A stretch of DNA of 64,000 bases. Source: Aeromonas veronii (GTDB taxonomy: Bacteria > Pseudomonadota > Gammaproteobacteria > Enterobacterales > Aeromonadaceae). Below, in pieces: positions 55,575 to 62,956 of the stretch. Where the stretch lies: positions 2,161,501-2,225,500 of the forward strand of contig NZ_CP157875.1 of NCBI RefSeq assembly GCF_040215105.1, written 5' to 3'. The translations under genes and the position numbers were made by a program. The notes under the pieces were generated by a model, which was not told the DNA's origin, searched no databases, and saw nothing but the letters and a program-made list of their open reading frames with translations. Numbering within the stretch: position 1 is the first letter of the stretch; each line of letters begins with the position of its first letter.

Positions 55575-55814
55575 ATGAGCTTGAAAGAAGTGTTCCCGCT
55601 GTTCGTAGTGCTCGGTTTGCTAGGCCCTCTGGGTGCGGCTCATTATCTCGGTTTCTCTATCACCTTCTGGGGCTTCATCGTTGCGCTGGTTGCCTCGCCG
55701 TTTGTGGGCGCTGCCCTGATGTTCGGCATAGCCTCTTTCGCTGATTGGACTGAACGCCGTGCCCGTGCAAGACGCATTGCCCGCTGTAAAGCTCGCAAAG
55801 GGGAGGGCGCATGA
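55575..55814 (+). CDS. Small two-helix membrane protein of prophage 2
   Basis: 79 residues. Two hydrophobic helices (VFPLFVVLGLLGPLGAAHYL, FIVALVASPFVGAALMFGIA) end in a strongly basic tail (RRARARRIARCKARKG). It overlaps the next gene by 4 bp (ATGA), so translation is coupled. It is the first gene after the attachment site. Function unknown; superinfection exclusion or secretion roles are possible. Confidence 0.7.
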   Translation: MSLKEVFPLFVVLGLLGPLGAAHYLGFSITFWGFIVALVASPFVGAALMFGIASFADWTERRARARRIARCKARKGEGA

Positions 55815-56050
55815 TCCTTACCCTGCGATTGACCCCGGAAGAGGATCAAGTTGTCGAGCAGTTGAAGCAGGCCACCGGGCAGAGTGCCGCCTCCAAGGCC
55901 GTGATGATGGCGGCTGGTTCGTTCGTCCAGTTAGGCCAGACCGTTGAACGGCAGCGGTCCGAACTGGAGACCCTGCGCCGTGAGTTCGCCGAGTATCGGC
56001 AGGTCGTCGGGCGGTACAAGGCGGCTCGGCAAGACTTCGACAACCTGTAG
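55811..56050 (+). CDS. Small RHH/coiled-coil protein of prophage 2
   Basis: 79 residues. The N-terminal strand MILTLRLTPEEDQVVEQLKQ suggests a ribbon-helix-helix, and residues 43-75 (VERQRSELETLRREFAEYRQ) form a coiled coil. It overlaps the upstream membrane protein gene. The pair resembles a small membrane protein plus regulator or antitoxin, but no known family is identified. The same pair recurs at 63301-63776. Confidence 0.65.
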   Translation: MILTLRLTPEEDQVVEQLKQATGQSAASKAVMMAAGSFVQLGQTVERQRSELETLRREFAEYRQVVGRYKAARQDFDNL

Positions 56051-56558
56051 CAAAACGCATCGCCCTGGATAAACCCGGGGCGACTTTTTGCTATCACCTT
56101 CTCGCGCGTTCGGCCTTGGCCAACTTCCTGCAGCTGCTCCCCCTGCTATCATTCCGACTCCCCCCACTTCCCATGTGATCCACTGCTGCAAACGAGCGCA
56201 CGCAGTGCAAGCGAGTATAAGGCGGCCCCCAGTTGCTCATATCTGGGAAAGCGGTAGGCCCGCCGCAACTTCTTTGGAGTGCTCCCCAGAGGCAGTGAGC
56301 ACCCCCCTTCCTGCTAAACCGTCTTTGCGGCCCGGTGACGTTCGTCCATCTACAGAGAGGGTGGGCCCGCTCGCGGGCAGCAGGTTCAAGGCGGGGAATT
56401 TTGGCCCCCGAAGGGGGCCGGGTGGGGTTGGAGCAAGCCACGTACTCTAACTGTGGCTTTGACTCCGGGAGCCGGACTAGGACTCGGGACAATTCTTGTT
56501 GTTTTTTAGTGTGTTAGCTTTGGTATGGGGTGCTAAATCGAGAGTGGGGCTTGTGGGA
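56051..56558. other. Non-coding region of prophage 2
   Basis: About 500 bp without a supported gene. It contains two TGCTATCA sites, CCCGGGG near 56075, and several GC-rich inverted segments around 56330-56440 (GGGCCCGCTCGCGGGC; GGCCCCCGAAGGGGGCC). This is a good candidate for a replication origin or a transcription stop. The first 220 bp are repeated at the window end. Confidence 0.55.
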
Positions 56559-56759
56559 TTAGTTGGCGGCTTCCTTTCTCTCCCTTTCAATGGCGCTTGC
56601 GGCCTCTTCTAGCCTGTTATCGATCAGCCAGTTCACTATGTCGCTCATCTTCACAGTTGAGCTGCACTTGAAACTTGTCTCTATGGCCTTCCGTTCCAGC
56701 CTCATTCGCCGGGGTCCGTTTATACGAACGGTGGTGTCTTCTCTCTGTGGCTTGCTCAT
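56559..56759 (-). CDS. Ribbon-helix-helix-type regulator of prophage 2
   Basis: 66 residues from ATG 56759, chosen because AGGAGG lies 8 nt upstream; an earlier ATG at 56777 lacks this. DTTVRINGPRRMRLERKAIE and MSDIVNWLIDNRLEEAASAI fit an RHH DNA-binding fold with a basic first strand. It is divergent from the replication gene across a region holding palindromes, so it probably represses rep. Confidence 0.65.
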   Translation of the reverse strand: MSKPQREDTTVRINGPRRMRLERKAIETSFKCSSTVKMSDIVNWLIDNRLEEAASAIERERKEAAN

Positions 56760-56827
56760 GTGAGCCTCCTGATTCACTCCTCAACACGTGGGCACAAGTC
56801 TACAGCATGCTAGTTTTTTGTGATCAC

Positions 56828-56883
56828 CATGCTTGCATGGCGTATGCGATCACCGTATGATTTTTCGGTCACATGCGCGCATG
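56828..56883. promoter_or_regulatory. Paired palindromes between the RHH gene and rep (prophage 2)
   Basis: CATGC-TT-GCATG (56828-56839) and CATGC-GC-GCATG (56872-56883), starts 44 bp apart. A third GCATGC is at about 56804. GATCACCRT is directly repeated at 56823 and 56848. This is a likely operator region for the neighbouring regulator. Confidence 0.6.
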
Positions 56884-56913
56884 CGTTAAATATTCGACCG
56901 GGAAATCACGAAA

Positions 56914-58800
56914 ATGTACGACTTCTGGGAAATCCATATCCCCTTTGCCGATAGGTGGTGCACAACCCAGCGTGTAGGCGCTGGCTCTGCCGATATCGTG
57001 GGGATGGTAGATCTTGAAGAGTGCGGTCGTCGTGGTTTATCCCTTGGCTCTAGACGTGTTGACTTCGCCATCGATAGAGAGGGCACCATCCATGACCTGT
57101 ATCACCCCTGGGAGTCTCTCCCTTCAAGCTTCACTGACATCGCGGTCAAGCTCCATCAAGCCCATCTCAAGCGCAGTTGGCCTTGCATTGCTCTCAAGGC
57201 ATCACCGGCTAAGTTGCTGCAAGGTCACAACGTCTACGGGCCGGACAATGCTGCTGCTGGTATCCTCGAATTACTCGCGGCCTTCGCTCGAAGCCTTCCA
57301 CGAGTCGCCGAAATGCTCGATTGGGGGCATGCCCATATTCGCCGGGTAGACGTCACCAACTCGATCCAGCTTCCAGACGCCGAGACGCTGGCGAACTGCC
57401 TTTCTGCCATTGGTAATCTCTCACACCGCCATATGAGGGCAGCCAAAGAGGCTGATTATGAATCGACGATCTATTTCAACAAGCGCAGCCAAGACCAGAA
57501 GGATGCCGGGCGAACTAAGGTGCTCGTGGTCTACGCCAAGCACAATGAGATGCAGCACCAGCTTGAGCAGCTACGCCGGGCCAAGCGCACCGAAAAAACC
57601 TCCCGCTATGACGCTGTAATCCGCAGCCTTGAAAACCCCGAACTGAATGCGTTTGCGGCGAACCGTCTCCGTTTTGAGGGGAGGGCGCTGACCCGGTGGT
57701 TTGAGCGCAACAAGATCCCCCGCAACGTGTGGCAGTTCCTGACGTTCGTTGGTCAGTTTGAGAGCAACCCGGACAATGCGGGCATGACGTTCTGCGAGTG
57801 GGCATGGCGTGACCTGTTCTCTGACATGTTCCAGGCACTGGGGGCAACCAAGGTTTCCCTGACTCAAAACAGCCGGGTGCAGGAGCAGCTTCGCAAGCAT
57901 TACGGCCGCTGCAAGGTGATCAACAACCCTGACGGCACCACTGCCGAAAAGTGGAGCTATGCCCGTGCGGATCGCTTGATGTTGTTCTATCGCAGTCTGG
58001 CAACAGACGGGTGGGATAAGACCAAGCGCCTGACCGCTTCCAGCACCTTCTATGATGCCGTGAACTGCTTGATGGCCATCGGTCTGACCAAGGCCCAGCT
58101 TCAGAACCTGAAGAAGCGCCAGACCCTCAAGCTCTTGCACCTGATCAAGATAGATTTCGCTAACCAGCGTCCCGCCAATTACGTCGAGCCAGTCGGCACC
58201 GTGCTTGATAAGCAGGGCGACCTGTTGAGCATTGGCGATAAGTTTGGCCGTGGCTTCGTCCAGTCGTTCGGCCAGTCCCGCGAGCAGCTTATTGCCCGTG
58301 CTGTTGGATCCTATGTGGATCTTGCCGCTGCTGAGGCATCCGTCCAGCACCTCATTGCAGGCCGACCGCTGCGTGTCAGTGAGGGCTTTGACCTGCATCT
58401 TGCTGTCTTTGATGACGGTTCGTTCGAGCTGGTTCGTGGCGATGTTATTGAGTACCACGAGAACTACAAGATCCCGCTTCCAGAGCAACCCAAATATGGC
58501 ACCGAGCAGGAGCTGCGGGACGACTTCGCCGCTTATCTGGGCACGAAGGCCGCGCCTGAATTTGATGCCCGGTCATATGCGGAAGCTGAGCACGGTAAGC
58601 AATCTCGCATCCTCGATTACCTGCGGGCCGAGCTGGCCGACGCCGAACAAGACCCGGAAATGATCGCCAAGGCGGTCAAGCTCCGCGAACGAATCACCCA
58701 CACCAAGCGGCGGTTAGACCGTCTCTGGTATTGGGCCAATCAGGTCACTGACTCCCGTGGCCGCAACATCAAACAAGGGGAAATTGCATGTCAGGTATGA
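56914..58800 (+). CDS. Replication protein, gene II/X family, of prophage 2
   Basis: 628 residues. The N-terminal half (WEIHIPFADRW, HIRRVDVTNSIQLPDAE) and the core LRFEGRALTRWFERNKIPRN and RSLATDGWDKTKRLTASSTF match the phage/plasmid replication protein II/X families. It nicks the phage origin and starts rolling-circle replication. It is longer than Ff gpII (about 410). A weak GGGA precedes ATG 56914. Its stop overlaps the ssDNA-binding gene start by 13 bp. Unrelated to the prophage 1 initiator. Confidence 0.88.
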   Translation: MYDFWEIHIPFADRWCTTQRVGAGSADIVGMVDLEECGRRGLSLGSRRVDFAIDREGTIHDLYHPWESLPSSFTDIAVKLHQAHLKRSWPCIALKASPAKLLQGHNVYGPDNAAAGILELLAAFARSLPRVAEMLDWGHAHIRRVDVTNSIQLPDAETLANCLSAIGNLSHRHMRAAKEADYESTIYFNKRSQDQKDAGRTKVLVVYAKHNEMQHQLEQLRRAKRTEKTSRYDAVIRSLENPELNAFAANRLRFEGRALTRWFERNKIPRNVWQFLTFVGQFESNPDNAGMTFCEWAWRDLFSDMFQALGATKVSLTQNSRVQEQLRKHYGRCKVINNPDGTTAEKWSYARADRLMLFYRSLATDGWDKTKRLTASSTFYDAVNCLMAIGLTKAQLQNLKKRQTLKLLHLIKIDFANQRPANYVEPVGTVLDKQGDLLSIGDKFGRGFVQSFGQSREQLIARAVGSYVDLAAAEASVQHLIAGRPLRVSEGFDLHLAVFDDGSFELVRGDVIEYHENYKIPLPEQPKYGTEQELRDDFAAYLGTKAAPEFDARSYAEAEHGKQSRILDYLRAELADAEQDPEMIAKAVKLRERITHTKRRLDRLWYWANQVTDSRGRNIKQGEIACQV

Positions 58801-59180
58801 AGCAAACCGTGAACTTCGTGAACGTTCGCTATGGCCAGATGGATGAGAGCGACGGCGGCAACGTCTGGGCTCATATCCACGTTATCGAGGACACCATAGA
58901 CGTTCGTGACGGGTTCGCCGGGTGTGACTTGGGTAAAATCACCCTCGACACCTCCGACGGTAACAAGCTGGCCAAGTCCATCCATGCCGCCGTTCGCTCG
59001 GGTGAGCTTGTTCCAGGTAACGCTGAATTTGAGTTCCAACTCTCGTTCAGCCTCAAAGGCTCTAAGCCGACCGTGGTGGGCTTCGTGCCTAACGGTAAGA
59101 AACTCCCCCTTGCTGAGGCCATCAAACAGGCCAGTGAAGGCGGGAAGCTGAACACTGAGGGGAATAAGGATAAGTTCTAA
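58788..59180 (+). CDS. ssDNA-binding protein (gpV-like) of prophage 2
   Basis: 130 residues. VNFVNVRYGQMDESDGGNVW and FEFQLSFSLKGSKPTVVGFV give beta strands with aromatic residues; the C-terminal part (NTEGNKDKF) is charged. It directly follows rep and precedes the coat genes, the slot of gpV. It can start at 58788 or the in-frame ATG 58797, which overlaps the rep stop. Function inferred from position and size. Confidence 0.7.
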   Translation: MSGMKQTVNFVNVRYGQMDESDGGNVWAHIHVIEDTIDVRDGFAGCDLGKITLDTSDGNKLAKSIHAAVRSGELVPGNAEFEFQLSFSLKGSKPTVVGFVPNGKKLPLAEAIKQASEGGKLNTEGNKDKF

Positions 59181-59437
59181 TGCTTCGCCCTTGTTTCTTC
59201 GTGGGGGCTGGTTCGGATGCTGTCTATATCAGGAATCTCGAAACCTGCCCCGATATAGGGCCCCAAGGTGAAACTGTTTTTACGGCTTTAACTCAAGCCG
59301 AATATAAAAACGCTGCCTCTTTAAATGAACTATTCGGCTTTGACGCTGAAATATTTTCAATGTTTTTGATGTATTACGTCCTGCTCTTTGTATCAGGATA
59401 TTTCGCTGGCCTTATAGCTAGAAAGCTTGGCCGTTAA
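59180..59437 (+). CDS. Minor coat-like membrane protein of prophage 2
   Basis: 85 residues. A polar N-terminal half is followed by a hydrophobic helix (MFLMYYVLLFVSGYFAGLIA) and a short basic end. It overlaps the ssDNA-binding gene stop (TAATG). Same location as the 77-residue gene in prophage 1; gpVII/gpIX-like role is inferred. Confidence 0.65.
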   Translation: MLRPCFFVGAGSDAVYIRNLETCPDIGPQGETVFTALTQAEYKNAASLNELFGFDAEIFSMFLMYYVLLFVSGYFAGLIARKLGR

Positions 59438-59458
59438 TAACAAAAGGGAAGTAAAACC

Positions 59459-59716
59459 ATGAAGAAGATTGTTGAGTTGTTCCAGGCTGGTCTGAAAAGT
59501 GCTGCTGTTCGTAAAGTGGCTGTTCCTGCGGTTGTTGCCGTTCCTGCGTTGTCGGTATCCACTGGGGCACATGCTGGCTATGAAGAGATCAAGGCCGCTA
59601 TCACCGCGGCCGTCAGCAATGGCTCTTTGAGCTATGAGCTGGTTATTACCGGTGTTATCTCTGCGGCGGCGTTCGGCTTCTGCGTGGGTATGGTCGTTTC
59701 CTGGCTGCGTAAGTAA
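59459..59716 (+). CDS. Major coat protein (gpVIII-like) of prophage 2
   Basis: 85 residues. A long basic signal peptide (cleavage after STGAHA) precedes GYEEIKAAITAAVSNG, one membrane helix (VITGVISAAAFGFCVGMVVS) and a basic end (WLRK). Typical inovirus major coat. AAAGGGAAG is the ribosome site. Located between minor coat and gpIII. Confidence 0.9.
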   Translation: MKKIVELFQAGLKSAAVRKVAVPAVVAVPALSVSTGAHAGYEEIKAAITAAVSNGSLSYELVITGVISAAAFGFCVGMVVSWLRK

Positions 59717-59834
59717 TGTTAGTCGCGGCTATCATGGCCTCCACGGGTGCGTTCGTATTTGGTTCGGCCTTCTTCTCTGGAGTGTTCACATCGTAATTAG
59801 GGGGCTTCGGCCCCCTTCGAGATCTGGTGGTGTC

Positions 59835-61136
59835 ATGCGTCATTTCTTTCCCCTTCTGTTCATTCCCTCGCTTTCATATGCGGCCTGTGCCCCCGGCGTT
59901 AACTATGGCTCTCTCGATTTAACGTCTCCCAGCCCTGTCTGTATTGCTTATTCTGGCTCCACACTTGGGGGATGTACTGCTTATTGCGGCGGTGGGGCAG
60001 GTTCATCTGTTTGCGTTGAATTGCCTGCAGCCACACCACCTAGTAAAGGCCCTTATTTCTCTGACGGTACGGAATGTGAATTAGGCGGCGGTGGTGATAA
60101 TGGCGGTGGTGATAATGGCGGTGGTGATAATGGCGGTGGTGATAACGGCGGTGGTGATAACGGTGGTTTTCCGTCTTGGCTTCCACCAACGAACCCTATT
60201 CAAGTTGGTGGAGCTTATCAGGATGCAACAACCGCAGCCTTGAGGCATGTTAATGATACTTTGCGGGGAGGAATGCTAAAACTCACTGAGCAAGGGGCTG
60301 GCATGGTGGCTTATGCCAATTCAATGGATGTAAAGATGTATGACTTGCTACATACGGCCAAGGCGACTAATAACGGCATGGGTGGTATTGAGGAGGTCCT
60401 TCGTCAGCAACAAGGTGTTATGTGGAAAACCCAAGACACCTTGCAGCAATTAACTAACTGTGTTGTAAACCCAAATGGAAATAACTGTGAGCATTTGGGT
60501 GGTGGTAATGGGGGTGGTGGTTCTTCGTCGGGTGACACGGCGGCGATTAAAAACATGATGCAAACGGCCATGGGTTGGTGGGGCGGTACGCCTGGAAACT
60601 TGAGTGCTATTAATAGCCAGCTCACGGGGATTTCTAATAGTGTGGCTCCTATGTTTCCCATGCTGGAACACTTCAATAAACAGCAGACGAATTTACAAAC
60701 TCAGATGGCCGGGGATTTGGCTGCCATCAAGGACGCAATCAAGGATGGGGCTGGCTCGGGTGGCGATGGCGGGGTAGGGGACAAGCCTTGCACTGGCCCG
60801 CTTTGCACGTTCTCGCCGCCTTCTGGTGCTGGCGGCACGGGGTTCTCTGACATCTTTGGCGAAGTGGCGATTGCCGGCGTTAAGCAGCAGATTGTTGAAA
60901 AGGAAAAGGCGCTTAAAGACAAGATGCAAGAGGTTAGATCTGTGTTCATTGCCGACCCGCTCGAGATATCAGGCACTTACAATACAGACTTTCACGATAT
61001 TAAAGGCGCCAATATAGATTTAAGTGGCAAATCTAATTTTGAACTTTTCTTTTCACTGGGGCCAAAACAAGCGCTCTGGTTCTTGGCTGTCCTAGTCGCG
61101 TTCGCAATTTTGATGGGGGGGAGGAAAAATGCGTAA
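59835..61136 (+). CDS. Adsorption protein (gpIII-like) of prophage 2
   Basis: 433 residues from ATG 59835; the longer frame (from 59634) lies over the coat gene. Signal peptide MRHFFPLLFIPSLSYA, a Cys-rich domain, a GGGDN tandem linker, the central block MMQTAMGWWGGTPGNLSAIN shared with prophage 1, a second Gly-rich linker and a C-terminal anchor (ALWFLAVLVAFAILMG). It recognises the host receptor. Its end overlaps the next gene by 8 bp. Confidence 0.88.
   Translation: MRHFFPLLFIPSLSYAACAPGVNYGSLDLTSPSPVCIAYSGSTLGGCTAYCGGGAGSSVCVELPAATPPSKGPYFSDGTECELGGGGDNGGGDNGGGDNGGGDNGGGDNGGFPSWLPPTNPIQVGGAYQDATTAALRHVNDTLRGGMLKLTEQGAGMVAYANSMDVKMYDLLHTAKATNNGMGGIEEVLRQQQGVMWKTQDTLQQLTNCVVNPNGNNCEHLGGGNGGGGSSSGDTAAIKNMMQTAMGWWGGTPGNLSAINSQLTGISNSVAPMFPMLEHFNKQQTNLQTQMAGDLAAIKDAIKDGAGSGGDGGVGDKPCTGPLCTFSPPSGAGGTGFSDIFGEVAIAGVKQQIVEKEKALKDKMQEVRSVFIADPLEISGTYNTDFHDIKGANIDLSGKSNFELFFSLGPKQALWFLAVLVAFAILMGGRKNA
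60087..60161 (+). repeat. Five tandem 15-bp units coding GGGDN linker
   Basis: GGCGGTGGTGATAAT/C repeated five times from 60087 to 60161, encoding (GGGDN)5 in gpIII. Such repeats can expand or contract, altering linker length between receptor-binding domains. Similar Gly-rich linkers occur in Ff gpIII. Confidence 0.9.
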
Positions 61137-61527
61137 TATCATTTTATGGGGTTTGCTGCTTATGCCTTCGCTTGCGCTGGCCGCTGACGAGCCGTCATTC
61201 CTTGACTACATAGCCGATAGGCTCAACGGCATGCACTACGTTATTACCGAAGAGGTGCCGGGCATATTCCATCGCTTTGTTGCTTGGGGTATTGAGTTTT
61301 ATACTCTCTGCGTCATAACAGCTAAATTACAGATGATTGAGTTTGCCTATCTGGTCGCTAAGCAGATAGCCACCGATATAAATATCAGTGGTTACTTGCT
61401 CTCTTCTATATCTCAATTGCCTTCTAGTGTACGTTGGGGGCTTGAGCAATTGGGGTTCGTTAATGGGTTAAATTTAATTATTAATTGTTACATAACCCGC
61501 TTCGTAATGAATATTATGGGGTGGTAA
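61129..61527 (+). CDS. gpVI-like minor virion protein of prophage 2
   Basis: 132 residues. Signal-like N-terminus (MRNIILWGLLLMPSLALA), hydrophobic helices and the end ITRFVMNIMGW, shared with the prophage 1 counterpart. The slot between gpIII and Zot is as in other inoviruses. Its start overlaps gpIII; Zot follows immediately. Confidence 0.82.
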   Translation: MRNIILWGLLLMPSLALAADEPSFLDYIADRLNGMHYVITEEVPGIFHRFVAWGIEFYTLCVITAKLQMIEFAYLVAKQIATDINISGYLLSSISQLPSSVRWGLEQLGFVNGLNLIINCYITRFVMNIMGW

Positions 61528-62856
61528 ATGGCAATCGTAATTGAACATGGTCACAACGGCTCATATAAAAGCTCGTCAGTCATTTGGTATCGATTATTAC
61601 CGGCATTAAGGGAAGGGCGTTTAGTGGTAACGAACGCCGCCGGGATGTATCCTTTGCATCGTATTGAAGAGTTCTTGGGTGAAAAATTCCCAGAAACAGC
61701 CAGGCTATTTAGAGTTTCATCGCAAGACCCTAAAGCACAGCAATTATGGCGAGTTTGGCATCACTGGATGCCAATAGGTGCATTTGTATTTATAGATGAG
61801 TGTCAGGATATATATGATCGGGATGTATTTTCAGGTAAGCCTGAATATGACTTAAAGCCCATAGACTATTACGATAGTATTTTACCTGCTGACTTTATTC
61901 AGCAGTACAAGGATACATTAGAGAGCTATCGCCCTGATAATATCGAAGAGTGTGATATTGATGACACTGGAAAGGTTGTATTTGATGAGGCCGGGCGAAT
62001 TATGTATCCCACATCGCCAAAAGAATCTTTTATGCGGCATCGTCATTATAACTGGGATGTGGTGCTTGCAACCCCAGATATAACGGCTATTCCTCGACCT
62101 GTTCGCGCTTGCTGTGAAGTGGCTTTTTCTTATAGCAGCAAGGACAGCTTTATTCTTTCAAAACGGAAACCACGCATCTATGAGCACAATCCGCTTGATA
62201 ACGGCATCCCTACGAAGCAGAGCGTTATATTTAAAAGGCATGTGCCTGTGGCTGTTCACCGTCTATATAAATCCACGCAAACTGGAAACATTACCAAGTC
62301 AGGGCAGTCAAAAGGCCCGCTTTCTTCTTTTAAAGTCCGGCTTGTCTTATTTGGCGTCCTTCCGTGCTTACTTGGTTATTTCTTTTATCTTCTTTATCAG
62401 CGGTCTGCGATGGATAATCCGCTCGTTAAAGAGGCCGCTATGGTGGATAGTTCGGGTGGTGCTGATTCGACTGCTGGTTCTGTGGCTATGCCTGTTTCTG
62501 GTTCGGATGGTGTCGGCGCAGTTGCTGGGCAGCCTTTTTTGATGCCGTTCCGGGTGACTGAATTATTTATGACTGGGGCCAGTGGTGCCATATATGCCGG
62601 GCGGTTCGAGGGGATGGTCATTTTCTCTGGCGTTCGTGGCAATCAAGAGCTGGCCTTTAACTCTGACGACTTGGTGAACATGGGCTATAAGGTCGATTAC
62701 CTGGGCGATTGCTATTCGGTGGTGACTGACAAGACTGGCCGGGCCATCACCGTCAACTGTGCACCGAGGATCTACAGCAAGCCCGAGGCATCTGGCAAAA
62801 ATGTCATGCCTGACAACGTTGTCCAGTTGGCAAACATGACCAATTTGTCGAGCTAA
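61528..62856 (+). CDS. zot: Zot-like assembly ATPase (gpI) of prophage 2
   Basis: 442 residues. Walker A GHNGSYKSS, Walker B FVFIDECQ and RHRHYNWDVVLATPDITAIPRP match the Zot family. A membrane helix is at about 275-293 (LVLFGVLPCLLGYFFYLLY). The C-terminal periplasmic part has two Cys (GDCYSVV, VNCAP). It powers extrusion of the phage. It begins directly after the gpVI-like stop. The N-terminal ATPase resembles prophage 1 Zot only moderately. Confidence 0.92.
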   Translation: MAIVIEHGHNGSYKSSSVIWYRLLPALREGRLVVTNAAGMYPLHRIEEFLGEKFPETARLFRVSSQDPKAQQLWRVWHHWMPIGAFVFIDECQDIYDRDVFSGKPEYDLKPIDYYDSILPADFIQQYKDTLESYRPDNIEECDIDDTGKVVFDEAGRIMYPTSPKESFMRHRHYNWDVVLATPDITAIPRPVRACCEVAFSYSSKDSFILSKRKPRIYEHNPLDNGIPTKQSVIFKRHVPVAVHRLYKSTQTGNITKSGQSKGPLSSFKVRLVLFGVLPCLLGYFFYLLYQRSAMDNPLVKEAAMVDSSGGADSTAGSVAMPVSGSDGVGAVAGQPFLMPFRVTELFMTGASGAIYAGRFEGMVIFSGVRGNQELAFNSDDLVNMGYKVDYLGDCYSVVTDKTGRAITVNCAPRIYSKPEASGKNVMPDNVVQLANMTNLSS

Positions 62857-62865
62857 AAAAATACG

Positions 62866-62929
62866 ACTGCGCCGGGCCGCGCAGCCCGCGTAGCGGGCCG
62901 AGCGGCAAGGGCCAGCGGCCCGGCGCAGT
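62866..62929. repeat. Large branched hairpin after zot
   Basis: Outer arms 62866-62880 and 62915-62929 pair perfectly over 15 bp (ACTGCGCCGGGCCGC). An inner hairpin GCCCGC GTA GCGGGC sits at 62884-62898. There is no T-run. The position right after the last morphogenesis gene suits a packaging signal as in Ff phages (inference), or a terminator. Confidence 0.65.
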
Positions 62930-62932
62930 TGG

Positions 62933-62956
62933 TGCCGATAAACAGAATTATCGGCA
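62933..62956. repeat. Palindrome TGCCGATAA-N6-TTATCGGCA in prophage 2
   Basis: Perfect 9-bp arms as at 45656 and 54533 but with spacer ACAGAA. It lies 3 bp after the large hairpin and 43 bp before the repeat start. The conserved arms with a different spacer are what would be expected of a recombinase-binding or origin-binding site. Confidence 0.8.

Larger units (their letters stand above)
55435..56151 (+). repeat. Five copies of TGCTATCA
   Basis: TGCTATCA occurs at 55435, 55479, 55523, 56089 and 56144. The first three are spaced by exactly 44 bp (about four helical turns). Several share a longer context (CGACTTTYTGCTATCA at 55471 and 56081). This looks like a set of binding sites, either iterons or operators. 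The same set recurs in the downstream copy. Confidence 0.6.
55273..56274 (+). repeat. Direct repeat copy 1 (left end of prophage 2)
   Basis: At least 1,002 bp identical to 62999-64000, offset exactly 7,726 bp. It contains the dif-like site, two small genes and part of the non-coding region. The matching copy is cut by the window end. Confidence 0.95.

Noticed and set aside
54533-55575. Resemblance of the prophage 2 sequence near 55545 (TGCCCATCAACGGAGTGATACC) to the palindrome
   Set aside because: About 15 of 24 positions agree and the symmetry is lost, so it is not convincing as another site.
55284-55744. Plus-strand frames across the prophage 2 attachment site (55284-55568, 55448-55744)
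   Set aside because: They start inside the dif-like site or overlap the better-supported membrane gene at 55575, and lack ribosome sites and protein-like composition.
60087-60161. Regular tandem repeats that could suggest CRISPR
   Set aside because: The 15-bp units have no spacers and encode a GGGDN linker in frame in gpIII.
45656-62956. Palindromes as integron attC sites
   Set aside because: They lack the GTTRRRY core and the long imperfect stem of attC, and no cassette-like gene series follows.
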